Counted from the first letter of the stretch, positions 46,941 through 59,369 are shown. The stretch is DNA of 64,000 bases from Erodium maritimum (GCA_963921825.1 OY997593.1:54730039-54794038); one strand, 5' to 3'. The notes: a model not told the origin generated them from the letters alone. A program made the numbers and translations.

Positions 46941-48348
46941 TGACACCCTGAGAATTAACTCTCAGAATGACACACCAAGCGTACCGGTCGTCAAGTAGCA
47001 TTCGAGGTTTAGTCTGAGTTATCATACCCAAGGGAGCAATTAGGCAGGCACTTTAATTAATTAATTCGTTTGTCAACCTATTCTTATACAGATGATTGGT
47101 TTTGTTTTGAAAATAATAATTCGATGCAATTATGAAATAATGTAAGTGATACGAGAATGCGAGAACATAATATCAAAAGTGGTTTTGGAAATCAGAGATT
47201 TAAGACGATCTAGGACATTAACGGGGTTCGAATACGATGAACAATTTATCAGGGTTCGGTCTACATTTTCAACTAATACTATTCTAAAGGCAACGGGAAT
47301 TCTCTATCACTAGTCCTAACCATCTCTCGATCGCATTAGGACCCTATCGTACTCTAACCGCTTAATTAGCTCTAATCTAGGTGTAGAAAGGTACCAAGTA
47401 TTAAGGTTTACGAATTCCTTTAACTTTCGGATTTTACTCCTCTAGTTATTGCACTTGTGTCAGTCTAACTATATTCTAGTCTAGTTTGAAACCCGAGCTA
47501 TTTAATTCCTATTTCCTACTCTTAACTTCACTTCTCAATTGTTGGTTAACAATATTAAATCATACATCACGTGATCGAGGCGATAAAGCATTACGATCAA
47601 AATTAAATAAACAATATCGTAAATACTAGTTTAACAAATGCACAACCGAAACACGTTAATTTAGTTCATCATATCGTTCCCCTAGTCCTATATCACATGT
47701 ATTTAGTTCATAACGATGAAGTAAGAACACAAAGCATGGATCAAATCAACAATAACCATAATAAAGGATAAATGTGATACAAATACCGATTATGATGAAA
47801 ACGATGAAGAAATCGAATGTTGAACTCTTGATTCTTCTCTCCAATCTCTAAAATCCTCTTCCTAACTCTCAACAAGTGTGTTCTCCCTCTCAATTTCGTG
47901 ATCCCCTTCATTTTCCGACCTAATCCCTATTTATACCGACCTAAAACAAAGGGTAGAATAAGGAAAATACAGTTGAAAAATGCCAGAATCGCACTAACAC
48001 ACGTCGTGCGCTAGACGTGCGTCATGCACGCCGGCCACACGTCGTGCGTCGACCGAAATGCCAAATTTTAATTCCTTTTTGTCCAATCTGCACGTCGTGC
48101 GCTCGGCGTGTGCCCGACGTGCGTGGTGCATGTTGGTCGCATGCCGTGTGCCCGACGTGCGTCTTAGAAAATCAGGCCCTTTTTGCCTCTTTTTGCTCCG
48201 TTTCCGTCCCGAATTTCCCGACTCCTTTGGAGATCGATCAATTGTATAAAACAAGATAAATACCCATCAAAATACATCATTCCGGACTGAAAAGCTCAAG
48301 AATATGGACTAGAAACATCTCAAATAGATATATTTTACGTTCACATCA
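46941..48348 (-). repeat. 5' LTR of the Athila/Tat-like element
   Basis: 1408 bp, TGACACCCTGAG on the left to TTCACATCA on the right. At about 48000-48160 it contains a set of degenerate acgtcgtgcgc / gcccgacgtgcg words, also present in the short left LTR (41120-41180). The frames at 47994-48259 are LTR sequence. Confidence 0.75.
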
Positions 48349-48353
48349 AGTAT

Positions 48354-49129
48354 CAAATTGTTGGTAAATGTTTTGTCGGAGTATCAAATTACAAAAAAAT
48401 TTATGTTAGAGGATCACTTTGAAACTAAATGTTTGGCGTGTTATTATATTAAAGAAAATTCAATTACATTGACTAATTTTAGTATTTTTTTCAAATAAAC
48501 TATCACATTTTCATTTTCATTTTAATATTGACAACAGTGGTCAGCAGTACAGACGAGATATAGTCAATTCCATAAAGGCAGGTTATCGTTATATCGTCAC
48601 TACGCCATTGACACCAAAACTGCGGCCAAATTCGTACAAAATATTATTGCCGAACCCATTGTATTTATTTCTTTGACTAAATTGCTCCTTGGATTCACGT
48701 ATGAATTGTTCGTACATAGTTTCACATGCACCAACACCCAAAACCGGGTTTCCTTAATTTCGCAGAAAAGACGTTGTTAATGAATCATTATGGAATATTA
48801 GGCAGCGACCCAGTCCAAGTCCACGCCACCAATATTCATTATTTAAATTCGTTCTGGTCAAGGTCTTGATGATGAAGGAACTATCCGAATTCAGCACAAA
48901 TCGCATTTACACTTACGCTCCATATTAAAGTGTATATACGGCGTTTCAAAAAAAAAAAGTGTATATTACGGTCCATATTGTAAAAGTGTATATATTAATG
49001 ATGGATGAATACTATAGCAATTTCCTCTGCAGCCAAACGAACCAGTGTAGGTAAATTCTGATATATGGTTCAATGATTTATTATTATTCTTATTATAGTA
49101 AAGGGAGATTTTATCAATAGTAAGAAACT
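48354..49129. other. Intergenic, possibly a decayed MITE
   Basis: AT-rich, begins with agtatcaaattgttgg ... ggagtatcaaattac, words often seen in MITEs. No partner end was found on the other side. Confidence 0.35.
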
Positions 49130-49144
49130 ATTACAACGAAACGT
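49130..49144 (+). repeat. 15-bp target-site duplication, left (element 49145-50644)
   Basis: ATTACAACGAAACGT, identical to 50645-50659. Confidence 0.9.
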
Positions 49145-49391
49145 ATTGCATGCAGTTGATTACAATTCCTAGCCTTCTTCCATGAAGTCGCTGAGCATCC
49201 ATTACTCTTTTCCTGGAAGCTCTAGCCGGATCTCGAGCGTCGGCGATTGCACCGCAACCCGTTGCTAAAGCAGTCGTCGTGCAACCTGCAAGCGAAGGAA
49301 CAGTTCTCCCTCGTGCCACAGGTCTCGGCTCCGGCCCCTCTCTGTGATCCCGTTCTAGGGTTCCAGCCTCTCTCCGCCGCGCCTCACCCCA

Positions 49392-49455
49392 GCGTAGGTT
49401 CGGTCTCCTCTCCCGGCGTAGGTTCGGTCTCCTCTCCCGGCGTAGGTTCGGTCTC
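49392..49455. repeat. 24-bp tandem repeat, just under three copies
   Basis: Unit gcgtaggttcggtctcct..., starting at 49392, 49416 and 49440. The length keeps the frame and would encode repeated VGSVSSPG. Confidence 0.95.
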
Positions 49456-49773
49456 CCTCTGCTGCCGCCTCTACGACTGCCAATGAAGCCGTCGTCACTG
49501 TATCCACCTCCTTGGCCTCCACCGAGGCCTTTATCTCGATCTCTACCCTAGTTCTTGGGAAAACTGATCACCTGGTCGCCTGCTTCTCCGATTCGGATCC
49601 TCGCCCATGAACTTGCTCTGGGTTTCCTGGTGGACGGAGCATGGGTTGCAGGACATCAGTGTCCGTCTCGGGTCTCTCCTCCGTCTCTACAAGCGCCGGT
49701 GAAGCCGCCATCATTGCTTCCGCCTCCACGGCCGCCTTCTCGATCTCTGATCGATTGGTTCTGGTTTATTTTA

Positions 49774-50229
49774 GGGATAATTCCACCTCGATACCCTAAA
49801 TCTTTCATATTTCATTTAAAGTACCCTAAATCTTTTTTGTGTCACCTTAGTACCCTAAACTTTCATTAATTCATTTAGAGTACCCTAAATCTTTTTTGTG
49901 TCACCTGGTACACTAAACTTTCATTAATTCCATTTTAGTACCCACCGTTAACTTTGCATATGATTTTCCATCCAAAACAGGTAAAATGACCATACTACCC
50001 CTCACCAACAACCAAAATTATGGTAAAGTTAACAGTGGATACTAAAATGAAATTAATAAAAGTTTAGGGTACTAAAATGAAATTAATAGAAGTTTAGGGT
50101 ACTGAGGTGACACAAAAAAGATTTAGGGTACTCTAAATGAAATATGAAAGATTTGAGATGACATAAAAAAGATTTAGGGTACTCTAAATGAAATATGAAA
50201 GATTTAGGGTACTGAAGTGGAATTAACCC
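49774..50229. mobile_element. Mutator-like MITE 2 (456 bp)
   Basis: Long terminal inverted repeats (more than 100 bp) starting GGGATAATTCCACCTCGATA and ending CAGTACTG..-type complement, gtggaattaaccc. Flanked by the perfect 9-bp duplication TTTATTTTA (49765-49773, 50230-50238). The arms themselves contain repeats of accctaaatctttcat. No gene inside. Nested in the retroposon 49145-50644. Confidence 0.88.
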
Positions 50230-50857
50230 TTTATTTTATTGTCTATGTTATGGTTTGCAGTGTTACTATTCAAAGAGCGACAATTCAAGACTTTTCCCCA
50301 CGGGGTCAGGGAACTTCACCAAGAGAAATCCCTGATTCACATCTACCATCGTCACACTGACGAACACAGGTTCGGTATTACATCAACAAAAGTGTGTCGC
50401 CTTCGGGGGGCCCAACGGTATGCAGGCCCTACTTTGAGCGGTGTTCTTCAGTTCTCCTACTTAGCAATGTTATTCAATACCATGTAATTTCATTACTTTT
50501 TGTCTTAGTTATCCTTAATGACGTTTTGTTCGAAAACGTCCTAGACGTTTACGTAGTTACAGGGTTATTATGTTTGTCGCGTCAGGGACTTCAAACATGT
50601 ACTAGCTCTTTTTAAAGGAATAAAAGTTGCACTTACTCGAAAAAATTACAACGAAACGTCCAATCAGGTTGTAGGCCTTTCGTGGTGTTTAGGTTGTGTT
50701 GACAGGCTTAGTGGGTTGTTTCGGGTCATCGACTCTATTTTTTTAAAATTTGTTTCAGGATGGTCCCCTAATTTGGTTCGAATCTCCTTATCTTTATCTT
50801 TGCAGTTTTTCTCAAATTTCATATATCTCAATAAAAATTGCTTATGAAAAAAAGATA

Positions 50858-51285
50858 GGGTAAATTGAAAATACATACTCCAAACTTGTAGTGTTTAACT
50901 AATACTTATCATAAAGTTTTTTTTTTAATTGGTACCTACTCAGATGTTTAGTTATATAACAAATAACATAAGCTGTCAGGTAAAATGACGAAAATACCCT
51001 CAACTACACTTTAATAATTATTTTAAAAAATTATTTTAAAAATCACTTTTGTTATATATACATATTTACTTATTAAATCACTTCAATTTTATTTAAAAAA
51101 ATCACTTCAGTTTTATTTTTAAAAAAAATATTTAAAAAATCACTAAGGCCATTTTCGTCATTTTAGTTGACGGGTTGGGCTATTTTTTATATAACTAAAC
51201 ATTTAAGTAGGTATCAGTTAAAAAAACTTTAGGGTATGCATTAGTTAAACGCTACAAGTTTGGGGTAGATATTTGTAATTTACCC
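50858..51285. mobile_element. Mutator-like MITE 3 (428 bp)
   Basis: Starts GGGTAAATTGAAAATACATA and ends tttgtaatttaccc; inverted arms share ccaaacttgtag.gtttaactaat. Flanked by the perfect 9-bp duplication AAAAAGATA (50849-50857, 51286-51294). AT-rich interior without a gene. Confidence 0.88.
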
Positions 51286-52070
51286 AAAAAGATATCCAGC
51301 AACTTCTTCCTTCTAGAAAAACCTTAGATAGTATGGTCTGATGAGCCATCAGCAAAACCAAGAGACCGTACTTAGAGGCCATCTCTTGATCCATAAAAAA
51401 CCCAAGGAGAAGGAGAGGTCGGGGGAAAATCGAGTAAAGTATAAGTAGAAGTTTTGGAGAAACACTTGGATTTAACCCCAACCATAGAGTCGTTAATCCT
51501 TCCTAGTCTGAAATGAACATCACTAAGTAAACCCACTAGCTGCAGAGTCAGCATGTCCTCCCAAATAAGCAACCACGTCTATAACCCACAGACCAAACAC
51601 CACCTCCAAACCAAATTTCATTTATTCTCTTTTTCTTGGATGTGTATATTTAATACAAATGAGCAAATCTGTTGTAGAGGACCAAGTCTCCCAGCCAAAC
51701 ATCTTCTCAGAATAAGATCCTACTCACATCCTCAAGTCTCTAATGAAGGCTATGCTTACTAGAAAGACCCAAGAAATTGAGATCTTTAGCAACATCCAAA
51801 ATATGAGTGAAGAGGGATAAAATTCTCAGCTTTTCACACAAGGTTAAGTCCCAATCCTTATAGCTCCAACCAAACTTCTCACAAATGAAAAGAGAATTTT
51901 CATCATCAGCAAACCGCCAAAACCATTTGGCTAATAAGCTCAAGTTAACTTGTTCCAAACGCCTGATTCCAAGCTCTCCTTTCGTCCTAGGCTTACAAAC
52001 CACACTCCACGGCACCGTATTTAATACACGACGGACCACACTTTTGTTCAAGAGAAAACGACGCTGTCAA
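51286..52070 (-). pseudogene. L1-type LINE ORF2 fragment, C-terminal part
   Basis: The minus frame ending at 51740 reads WSVVCKPRTKGELGIRRLEQ and LSLLAKWFWRFADDENSL, the conserved stretch downstream of the reverse transcriptase in plant LINEs. Upstream and downstream parts are missing or frame-broken, and the upstream RT domain is not present. Confidence 0.65.
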
Positions 52071-52249
52071 GATTCCAACTCCGCAATGACGTTTCTAAGA
52101 GCCTTAAATAGCGAAATATAAAAGAAAATGAGTGCTACAAGGGAGGATTTAATTAATTCTAATCGACTTGTCAAGTTTAATAACTTTGTCTTTTGTAGAG
52201 CCAATGAGTTCTTGTAGCTCTGCACCACAAGCTTGCTATCGGATACCAA

Positions 52250-55200
52250 ATTTCATGCGAGGAAGACTGAGTCGGTTCGCTTGCGTCTAGGTTTTTCTCT
52301 TGCTTTCGGTGTTCCGACTATATGCCTATAGGGAGGTTTGTTACCTCTTTGGAACAATTGTTGGTATGTTTCTACTTCTCATTTTTCCATACTTCATGTT
52401 GACTGTTTGATTGATGTTGATGGTGTTTTGTCTTTTCATTTTACTGGTACTTATGGGGATCCATCAGCTTTGAGTTGATCGACTTTCTGGGGTTTCTTTT
52501 CTCGATTGAGTCACCACCACCACCACTTGTCGTGCATGTCGATGTGCGCAGGAGATTTCAATGAGATCCTCTAGATGGGGGAGAAGAGGAGGGGTCGTAA
52601 CAAAGTTGAGACAGATATGGACAGGTTTAGAAAGGCCCTTGAGGGGTGTGGTTTGGGTGACCTAGGGTTTTCTGGACCCCGATTCACGTGGGATAACAGA
52701 AGAGTAGGGGGCGTAATATTCAGGAAAGGCTTGATCGTTTTGTAGAGAACACATCTTTTTGTTCCTCTTTCCCCCAAGCTCGGGTAGAGGTGTTGGTTTT
52801 CTGGGCGTCTGACCATGGTGCAATCATTTTGGTTTTCTCCCCTTCGCATCTTAGGAGGGCCCAATGTCGACCTCGTTTTGTATATGATTTTTTTGGATAA
52901 GGGATCCAGTGTGCGAAACCATTGTTAGATATTCTTGGGTCGGGGTTCGTGATGATGTGGGTCAATCCATATTGGATACTATTGAGGGTTATGGGAAATG
53001 ACTTCGGTAGTGGAGTTCGGGAAAATTTGGTAAGTTAGCAAACAATATTGGTCATGTTTCTGAGGAGCTGGGTCGAGCATATCTTGATGACCGAAGCTCG
53101 AAAAATTGGATTGTTATTCATGCCTTGGAGGAGGAGAGGGCGAGAGTCCTAGCTATGGAGGAAGAGTTTTGGAAGCAGCGATCCCGAGCGGACTGGTTGG
53201 TTTTAGGTGACCGAAATACTACCTTTTTCCATTCTAGAGCAAGTAGGTTGAAGGCAAAGAACATGATTATTGGCTTAAGGGATTCTTAAGGGGTGTGGCA
53301 AGAGGATTGGAGGAGAATGACTGAGATTTTGTCTGGCTATTTCTCTACTATTTTTACATCCTCGACGCTCGATCCTTCTTGCTTGCATGAGGCGGTGGAG
53401 CCTATTTTGGCTAGGATTCGGGAGGAAGATCTATTTATTTTGGGTAGAGGCTTCACCGATCTGGAGATTAAGAAAGCTCTTTTTTATATGGGTTAACATA
53501 AAGCTTCCGGTCCCGACGGTTTTCATGCTCGTTTCTTTCAGTCTCATTGGGATATTGTTGGCCCATTAGTGACTAGGTTTTGTCTCCAGGTGTTGCGAGG
53601 TGAAATATCTATTCATGATGCTAACCTCACGCACCTGGTGCTCATCCCTAAGGTTGCTTCCCCGAAGGAGGTGGTAGAGTATAGGGCGATCAACCTATGT
53701 AATGTTCTTTTCAAGTTAGTTACAAAAGCGATTGCAAACATAATTAAGGAGGTGTTGCCAACAGTTATAAACGAGTCTCAAAGTGCTTTTGTGCCGAGGA
53801 GTTTGATCTCGTACAATGTCATTACAACATTTGATCTTATGCATTCCATCCGCCAAAAGACTAGGGGCAACAGAGGTTGGTTCGCTTTGAAGCTTGATAT
53901 GAGCAAGGCCTATGATAGGTTAGAGTGGAGGTGTGTGGATGCGGTCCTTGGTCGAATGGGTTTCCTGAACTTGATGACTAGAGTTATTATGGATTGTATC
54001 TCCTCTTCTCGCTTTAGCTTTCAATTCAATTGAGAGATTAACAATTTGATTTTGTCTTCTCGAGGCTTGAGGTAGGGATTCCCGTTGTCTCCGTATCTTT
54101 TCAGTATTTGTACCGAGGTTCTCTCTACACTTCTTAGGGAGGAAATGGTTAGAAGACGGATTTTGGGTTTTTCTTGTGCACGAGGTGGACCCCAAGTATC
54201 CCACCTATTTTTCGCAGATTATAATCTCCTTTTTGGCTAAGCTAAGGCTGAGGAGGTCCAGAGCATTCAGAACGTTTTATCTCAATATGAGGAGATTAGT
54301 GGGAAGCTAGTGAATTTTGTGAAATCTTGTATTAGCTTTAGTGCTAACGTGCAGGCCACCGACCGAGCCTCTTTGCGAGCTCTCCTAGGGATTCGAGAGG
54401 AGGGAGGCATGGGAGTTATTTGGGGTTGCCATCCATATTAGGAAGGAGTAGGAAAGAGGTATTTTGGTTCTTTTGGGAGCGGGTTCGTAAGAAGCTGCAA
54501 TCGTGGAAGGCGAAAATTTTCTCCTTGGGGATCGAGAGGTGTTGATCAAAGTAGTGATCCAGTCAATACCTACTTTCACCTTAGGATTTTTTTGGGTCCC
54601 GAAAGGAACTTTGCAAGATCTTCAAAGACTTGCATCTCTCTTTTGGTGGGGAGGGGAGGTGGACTCACGTCATATCCATTGGTGGGATTGGGGTAAGCTT
54701 TACTATCCGAAGTGTTCAGGCGGTTTGGGCTTTCGGGATGTCGAGGCTTTTAACAAGGAGATGTTGGGAAAGCAAGTTTGGTGGATTCTAAAAGAGGAGG
54801 TTTGTCTTATGGCTAGATCCTTAGTTCAAAATGGAGTCATCAAGCGAGTTGGGCATGTAATTGATACTTTCTCTTTCAGGACCCATGGATACCCTCTAAT
54901 TGAAGGTTTTACCCGATTACTATTCTGCTCGAGGCTCATAGAAATGCCCGGGTATCTGATTTGCTAGAGAGAGATGGTTCATGGGATAAGGCGAAGATTG
55001 ATGCTTTCTTTTGGTCGGTCAACCGTGAGGCCATTCTTCATATTCTGAGGGGAGATCTAGGGTGGAAGCCACTTGGGCTTGGATGTTGGAGAGGAAGGGG
55101 GACTACACGATGAAATCCAGATATGATGCGGAGATTGGTGATAGGGTTGGCTCATCGAAAAACGATCTCAATGGGTTTATTCGTAGTTGGTGGATTAGGC

Positions 55201-56095
55201 TATAGGGTCTTCAAGCTCCACCAAAGGTCCGCGTTTTCCAGTGGCATTTTTACCATGGTATCTTGGTATCCTTGGGGCCCAGGTCTGTGGGAGGTGTGCT
55301 TGGAGGGATGAGACTATGTCTCTTGCGTTCTTTGAGTGCAGATCAGCGGCCGCAGTGTGGATCACTTCTCCTTTTGGAGTATGGATTGATTCTATCAGGT
55401 CCTTATCCAATTCCGATGTCTTGTTATTTCTAGCAGAGAGACTTTCAGATGAGGACCTAGTAGCCTGGGCTATGACCGCCTGCATAATTTGGGGCGAGCA
55501 GAACTAGGTTCTTCACGGGGATCTTGAGAGGGGCCCTAATCAACTGGTTGCGGCTTGCTAGGGATGGGGTCAGACGGGTGGCCAATCCAGTGGTCTGACC
55601 TTGCGTTGGATTGCTCCTCTTGTGGAATTTTAAAGTTGAATGTGGATGTTGAGGTACGGCCAGGAGGAATCGATTTGGGCTTATTGTTTAGGAATCACCT
55701 TGGAGAGGTCATCAGAGCGAGGACCTGTTTTCAGGCGGGACTTTTCTCCTCTCAACTTGCTGAGTGCTTGGCCTTGAGAGAGGGCCTTCAGTGGTGTTTA
55801 GATGAGGGGTGGCATGTCAGCGAAGTGGAGTCAGATGCCTCAAATGTAGTTTCGGTTGTCCGCGATCGATGGTTTGATGTCGTAGAAGAGTTTGTTGTGG
55901 AGGACATTTGGTCTTCTTTAAATGCTTTAGGAGACGTGAAAATTGTTTGCATGTCTCGATGTTGTAACGAATTTTCCCATAACCTAACTCAGTTTGCATT
56001 TCGTACTTCAGTGGTACAGGAATAAGGCGCTTTGGTCCCTCTCTCTATGGTTCGTAGCGTAAGATATGATCTTTCTTTTTAATAAAGTTCACATT
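52250..56095 (+). mobile_element. L1-type LINE, 5'-truncated, with ORF2 domains
   Basis: Carries, in order, the end of an endonuclease, a reverse transcriptase, a zf-RVT-like region and an RNase H, then a 3' end with ttttaataaagttcac and a short A-rich tail. ORF1 is absent. It is the only element here with an ORF2, and that is broken, so it cannot itself mobilise the others now. No target duplication was found. Confidence 0.8.
52540..56022 (+). pseudogene. LINE ORF2 (endonuclease / reverse transcriptase / RNase H), disrupted
   Basis: The endonuclease end is at about 52550-52700 (CAGDFNEIL, then a stop, EKRRGRNKVE, GPRFTWDNRR). The RT starts near 53180 ([19 protein letters not shown]); 53569-54033 has LVLIPKVASPKEV, NLCNVLFKLVTKAIAN, ESQSAFVPRSLI and the first catalytic motif LDMSKAYDRLEW. 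The second catalytic motif is FADYNLLF at about 54213-54236, where the family has FADD, so one catalytic Asp is lost. A zf-RVT-like region follows (about 54500-55400). The RNase H (about 55630-56022) shows NVDVEV, AECLALREGL, ESDASNVV and NEFSHNLTQFA. There are many stops and frameshifts. Confidence 0.8.
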
Positions 56096-56988
56096 TTCTT
56101 TAAAAGAAAAATGATCGGTATCTATCACGAAATTGGATCGAACAAAGACGATTCTTCTGTATGGGATTGATAAGAATAAGAAATTTATAGTCACTTTAGG
56201 TGCGTTTTTAATAATCTTGTGTTTTTTCACTATATCATCCTTGAATTAGTTGTCATCGATACGATTTAGTTCCCTATACAGTAATAAAAGTGATTTGTAC
56301 TCCTTGCGTGAATAGTGATGTCTGTAGTCTCATAAATCGCTTCGTCCCTTTAATTTTTTATCATACTCAAAATTTCTTTCTAAAAAAGTCAACATCAATA
56401 CTCAATAAGGGTGTCACATACATATGCCTAACTCAGCAATTTTGTCAATGCAACCAAAACGTGACTTATAGGTTTGAACGCATTAAGCATATAATAAGTG
56501 CGACTAATTCCGCGTGTTAATATATTTTTATAACTATAGCATAATTTTAGTCCACATGGTCGCTTAGTATATGTGCGTCAACGTTAATTTCAGGTCAACA
56601 TTGCAAACTAAACAAGTTAATTAAATCCAATTTGTTGAATTTAATTGATATATACAGCTTGATCAATAAGGCATGCAAATGAAAAATATAATACGTGTAA
56701 TTGAGGATTTGATATTCATTGCAGAAGATTTGAAATCTCATATATCAAGAATAACGGTTTTAAATGTCAACCATACCCTAAATAATACTTTTTTCCCCTC
56801 AAAGATACCCTAAATTATACGGTGTAGTTGTTTAATTGATTGCACGTATATATGCATGGTGTGGCCAGCTAGCAAGAGCATCGATATGCATGGACTGCTT
56901 ACTCCAACATTGATAAACATCAAATCCAACAGTAAATCAATTCATGTATTCAGTTATAAAAACAAGTATTATATTTGATCCCTATGCT
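56096..56988. other. Intergenic, nothing recognised
   Basis: AT-rich. A small piece at 56760-56830 (accctaaataata, accctaaattata) is like MITE end sequence. No gene. Confidence 0.5.
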
Positions 56989-57003
56989 AAGTTAGTTTTT
57001 CAC
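56989..57003 (+). repeat. 15-bp target-site duplication, left (element 57004-59369)
   Basis: AAGTTAGTTTTTCAC, identical to 59370-59384. Confidence 0.9.
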
Positions 57004-59369
57004 AAAAGAAATAACGCTCTGAAACCCAAAACGGGTGCACACTTACCCTCTTAGGGTTTCCTTTTCCTGCCTCCATTTTCACTCTTCGTTGTTCACCGCC
57101 CAGCATCACCGGTCACCGTTGAGTCATCCATCCTATCCCCAACCTCACTTCGTCTTATTTCCTGCCCCTGCATCGCCGACCCTCTCCGTCCGGCATCTTT
57201 CTATCGCGTCCGGTGCAGCAGATCCCTTGCCGAGCGTCTTCATCCGCCCGAGCGCTGCCGGATCCACAGCGAGCCCGGTCACGTTCCTCCCCGTTTCTTC
57301 ACCAGACCTGTCATCCGCCGCGCCTGCTTACTCGGAAATGGAAGGAAGCAACCAGATCCAACCCATCGAGACTCGTCCACGGGACAAATCCCCGGCTCCG
57401 ACGAGCTTCCTGCATGAGGTAACGTTCTCGGCGCCCTCTCCTGTTATTCCTCGTCAACTGCCGGAACAGGGCTGGCCCACGGGCATCTTGTCTTCTTCAA
57501 AGGACAAACCAGGCGCGGTCCCGACATGGATTGTTGTCGTGCTAGGGGCAGCCACCGGCGAGCACTCGAGGACGTCGACCGGAGTCGGCACCGGTCCACA
57601 CGGATCAACCGCCGGTCTCTAAGCCTCAGTCGCCAGTAGCGGGGTCCTGGCACCGTCCCGTGGCACGTCTAACAACGGGGTCGTCCAACCGATCGATAGG
57701 TTGGATCAGGGAGAGTTTGGTCCGTATTGACCCGGTCCCGGACTGGGAGGATGAAGACGATGAAGTGATGGTCCCGGTGGAGGTGGTCCGGGTGCTCAAA
57801 AAAGGGGCATACCAATTCTCATTAGCGGCCCGGGTCGCAGGAAGTCGGAACCATAACCAGAATGCGGTCTGCGCAATGATGCTGCAGAAATGGAAGGTAG
57901 ACGACATTTATGTGGAGTTCCTGTTACCGGATGTTACGGGGTATCATTTCCCATCTACTGCAACGATAGAGAACATCAGACATCGGGGGCCCTGGGTCTT
58001 CAAGGGATAACCCCTCAGGCCATATGTTCAGGCACACGAGATTGATTTTAATCACATTGAGCTGGGAGTATGTGCCTTGAACGTCCCGTCAGGGGTCAGA
58101 ACCCCGGAGATCCAAAGTTTTATTGCTGCTAATATTGGGGTCCAGGTGATATCGGCTCCTATTCCGTTCGTCCGTAGGGAGGACATGTTTCTATGGCTGC
58201 GGGTACAGATGGAACTGAACCAACCTCTTCGGCGATGCCTCCGTCTTCGGTTCCCGGACACAGCTACCTCCCTCACTGACTGAGTTTCAATATGAAAGAC
58301 TCACGGACCTTTACTGCAGGTGTGGGAGGTTGACACACCAGATTACGAGGTGCACGGCGAATCTACCAGGGATAGGTCGGGAGGAGGCCCGTCATGACGC
58401 TACGATCCTGGTGCCAAGGCAATTGGATGTGGATAGGCTACTGAAGACCGTATGGCACGCATCCCCTTCCCGGGAATCGGTGGCTGTTGATGATCTCCTG
58501 AATGGACTCTCATTGAACCCTATGGTCCGGTCTAGGGAGATCGTCATGGGAGATGGCTTTTTTGCGGCAGACGTTCCGTCGAAGTTTGACGATCTAGCTA
58601 AGACTACCTCAGGAGGGGTGGTCATCTGTGTACAGGATGGAGATGACCGGGATGGTGGAGGACCACCGGGGTTTACAAAGCCTGACAATCTGGCTAACAT
58701 CCACCATGCTGCAAACCCTCATGTCTCTGTCGAACCCGCAGACACCTCAGAGACTCGGGCAGGGAAGGAGAAATACCCCAAGGAAGTTACGGGGAATGCT
58801 GGCCCCATTCGGGGGAAGTCCAAGAGATCTTTGCTGCACACAAGGAGCGGGTCGTTGTATGCCCGCCCACTGGGGGCGAAGAGGTCGCAGGATCATCTGG
58901 TACCTCCTCTAGACTTCACCCAGCTGGCCAGCGCTGTAGGGGACCAAGAGAAGAAGGCGGAGGCAGGACAGCCTCCAATGCAGGAATGATTCGACCCAGC
59001 AAGGGTGGGGGAGCCGATGACGGACTATACACACAGACCCGGGATGGCCAATGCTGGGTGGTCCCAGACAACATGCATCAACAACTCATCCTTTTTATCT
59101 GCTTTCTGATTATCTGCTTTATTTCTGGAACATTTTATCTTTTCGTTTGGTTAGGTACTTTTATTTTCTGTCTCACTGTTTTGAGACGATGGTAAGGAGT
59201 TGTCTTGAGTTTTTTCCAACGATTACAAGTAGGCTATTATTATGGGTCCATGAGCGCTGGACTTGCTACGGTCGTTCCGGACAAATATCTGGAACCCTGG
59301 GCGTTTATGCCCTCCCCTGTTCGATTACCTTTGCGTATTAATACTATCACCGGTTACCCGTTTTAAAAA
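57004..59369 (+). mobile_element. ORF1-only LINE-like retroposon 2
   Basis: 2366 bp flanked by a 15-bp duplication. It starts aaaagaaataacgctctg, has an ORF1-type gene and ends cttac..cgttttaaaaaa with the A-tail in place. There is no trace of an endonuclease or reverse transcriptase. It is complete at both ends and so is not a simple 5'-truncated LINE. Confidence 0.85.
57035..58989 (+). pseudogene. LINE ORF1-like gene (DUF4283-like / zinc knuckle), few disruptions
   Basis: The N-terminal part (57035-57622) is Ser/Pro-rich. The next frame (57660-58010) has an acidic start (DWEDEDDEVMVP) and the DUF4283-like core: AVCAMMLQKWK, IYVEFLLPD, ENIRHRGPWVFKG. One TAA at 58008-58010 is followed in the same frame by PLRPYVQAHEIDFNHIELGV and IQSFIAANIGVQV to 58283. 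After a frameshift the C-terminal part has FQYERLTDLYCRCGRLTHQI.RC, a zinc knuckle with one residue fewer than usual between the first two Cys. The tail (to 58989) is charged and disordered. It would bind LINE RNA. It has only about two or three lesions, so it was intact recently. Confidence 0.7.

Larger units (their letters stand above)
41093..48348 (-). mobile_element. Decayed Ty3/gypsy element, Athila/Tat-like, minus orientation
   Basis: The left (3') LTR piece is 41093-41371; the right (5') LTR is 46941-48348 (1408 bp, TGATGTGAACG start on the minus strand). The internal part (41372-46940) has a polypurine tract (41372-41386, minus CTTAAGTGTGGGGTGT), gag and retropepsin, but no recognisable RT, RNase H or integrase. 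A typical downstream motif (minus gcgcttgttgggaggtaccccaa) near 43250-43275 lies close to the end of the pre-RT region, so the rest of pol was deleted. The 3' LTR piece lacks its middle and no matching 5-bp duplication was found. Confidence 0.75.
49145..50644 (+). mobile_element. LINE-like retroposon without a gene, with a nested MITE
   Basis: 1500 bp flanked by a perfect 15-bp duplication. About 1.03 kb remains when the nested MITE (456 bp plus its 9-bp duplication) is removed. The first half is CT/GC-rich and coding-like but carries no domain. The 3' end (acttcaaacatgtactagct then tttttaaaggaataaaagttgc) resembles the 3' end of the ORF1-only element at 59421-61463 (atttcaaacatgtaataactctttttaa..ttaataaaa), so the two share a 3' region that is probably the recognition site for the mobilising enzyme. 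Confidence 0.8.

Noticed and set aside
41093..48353. Target-site duplication for the Athila/Tat-like element
   Set aside because: The five bases beside the two LTR ends (TAACT and AGTAT) do not match, so the left end is rearranged.
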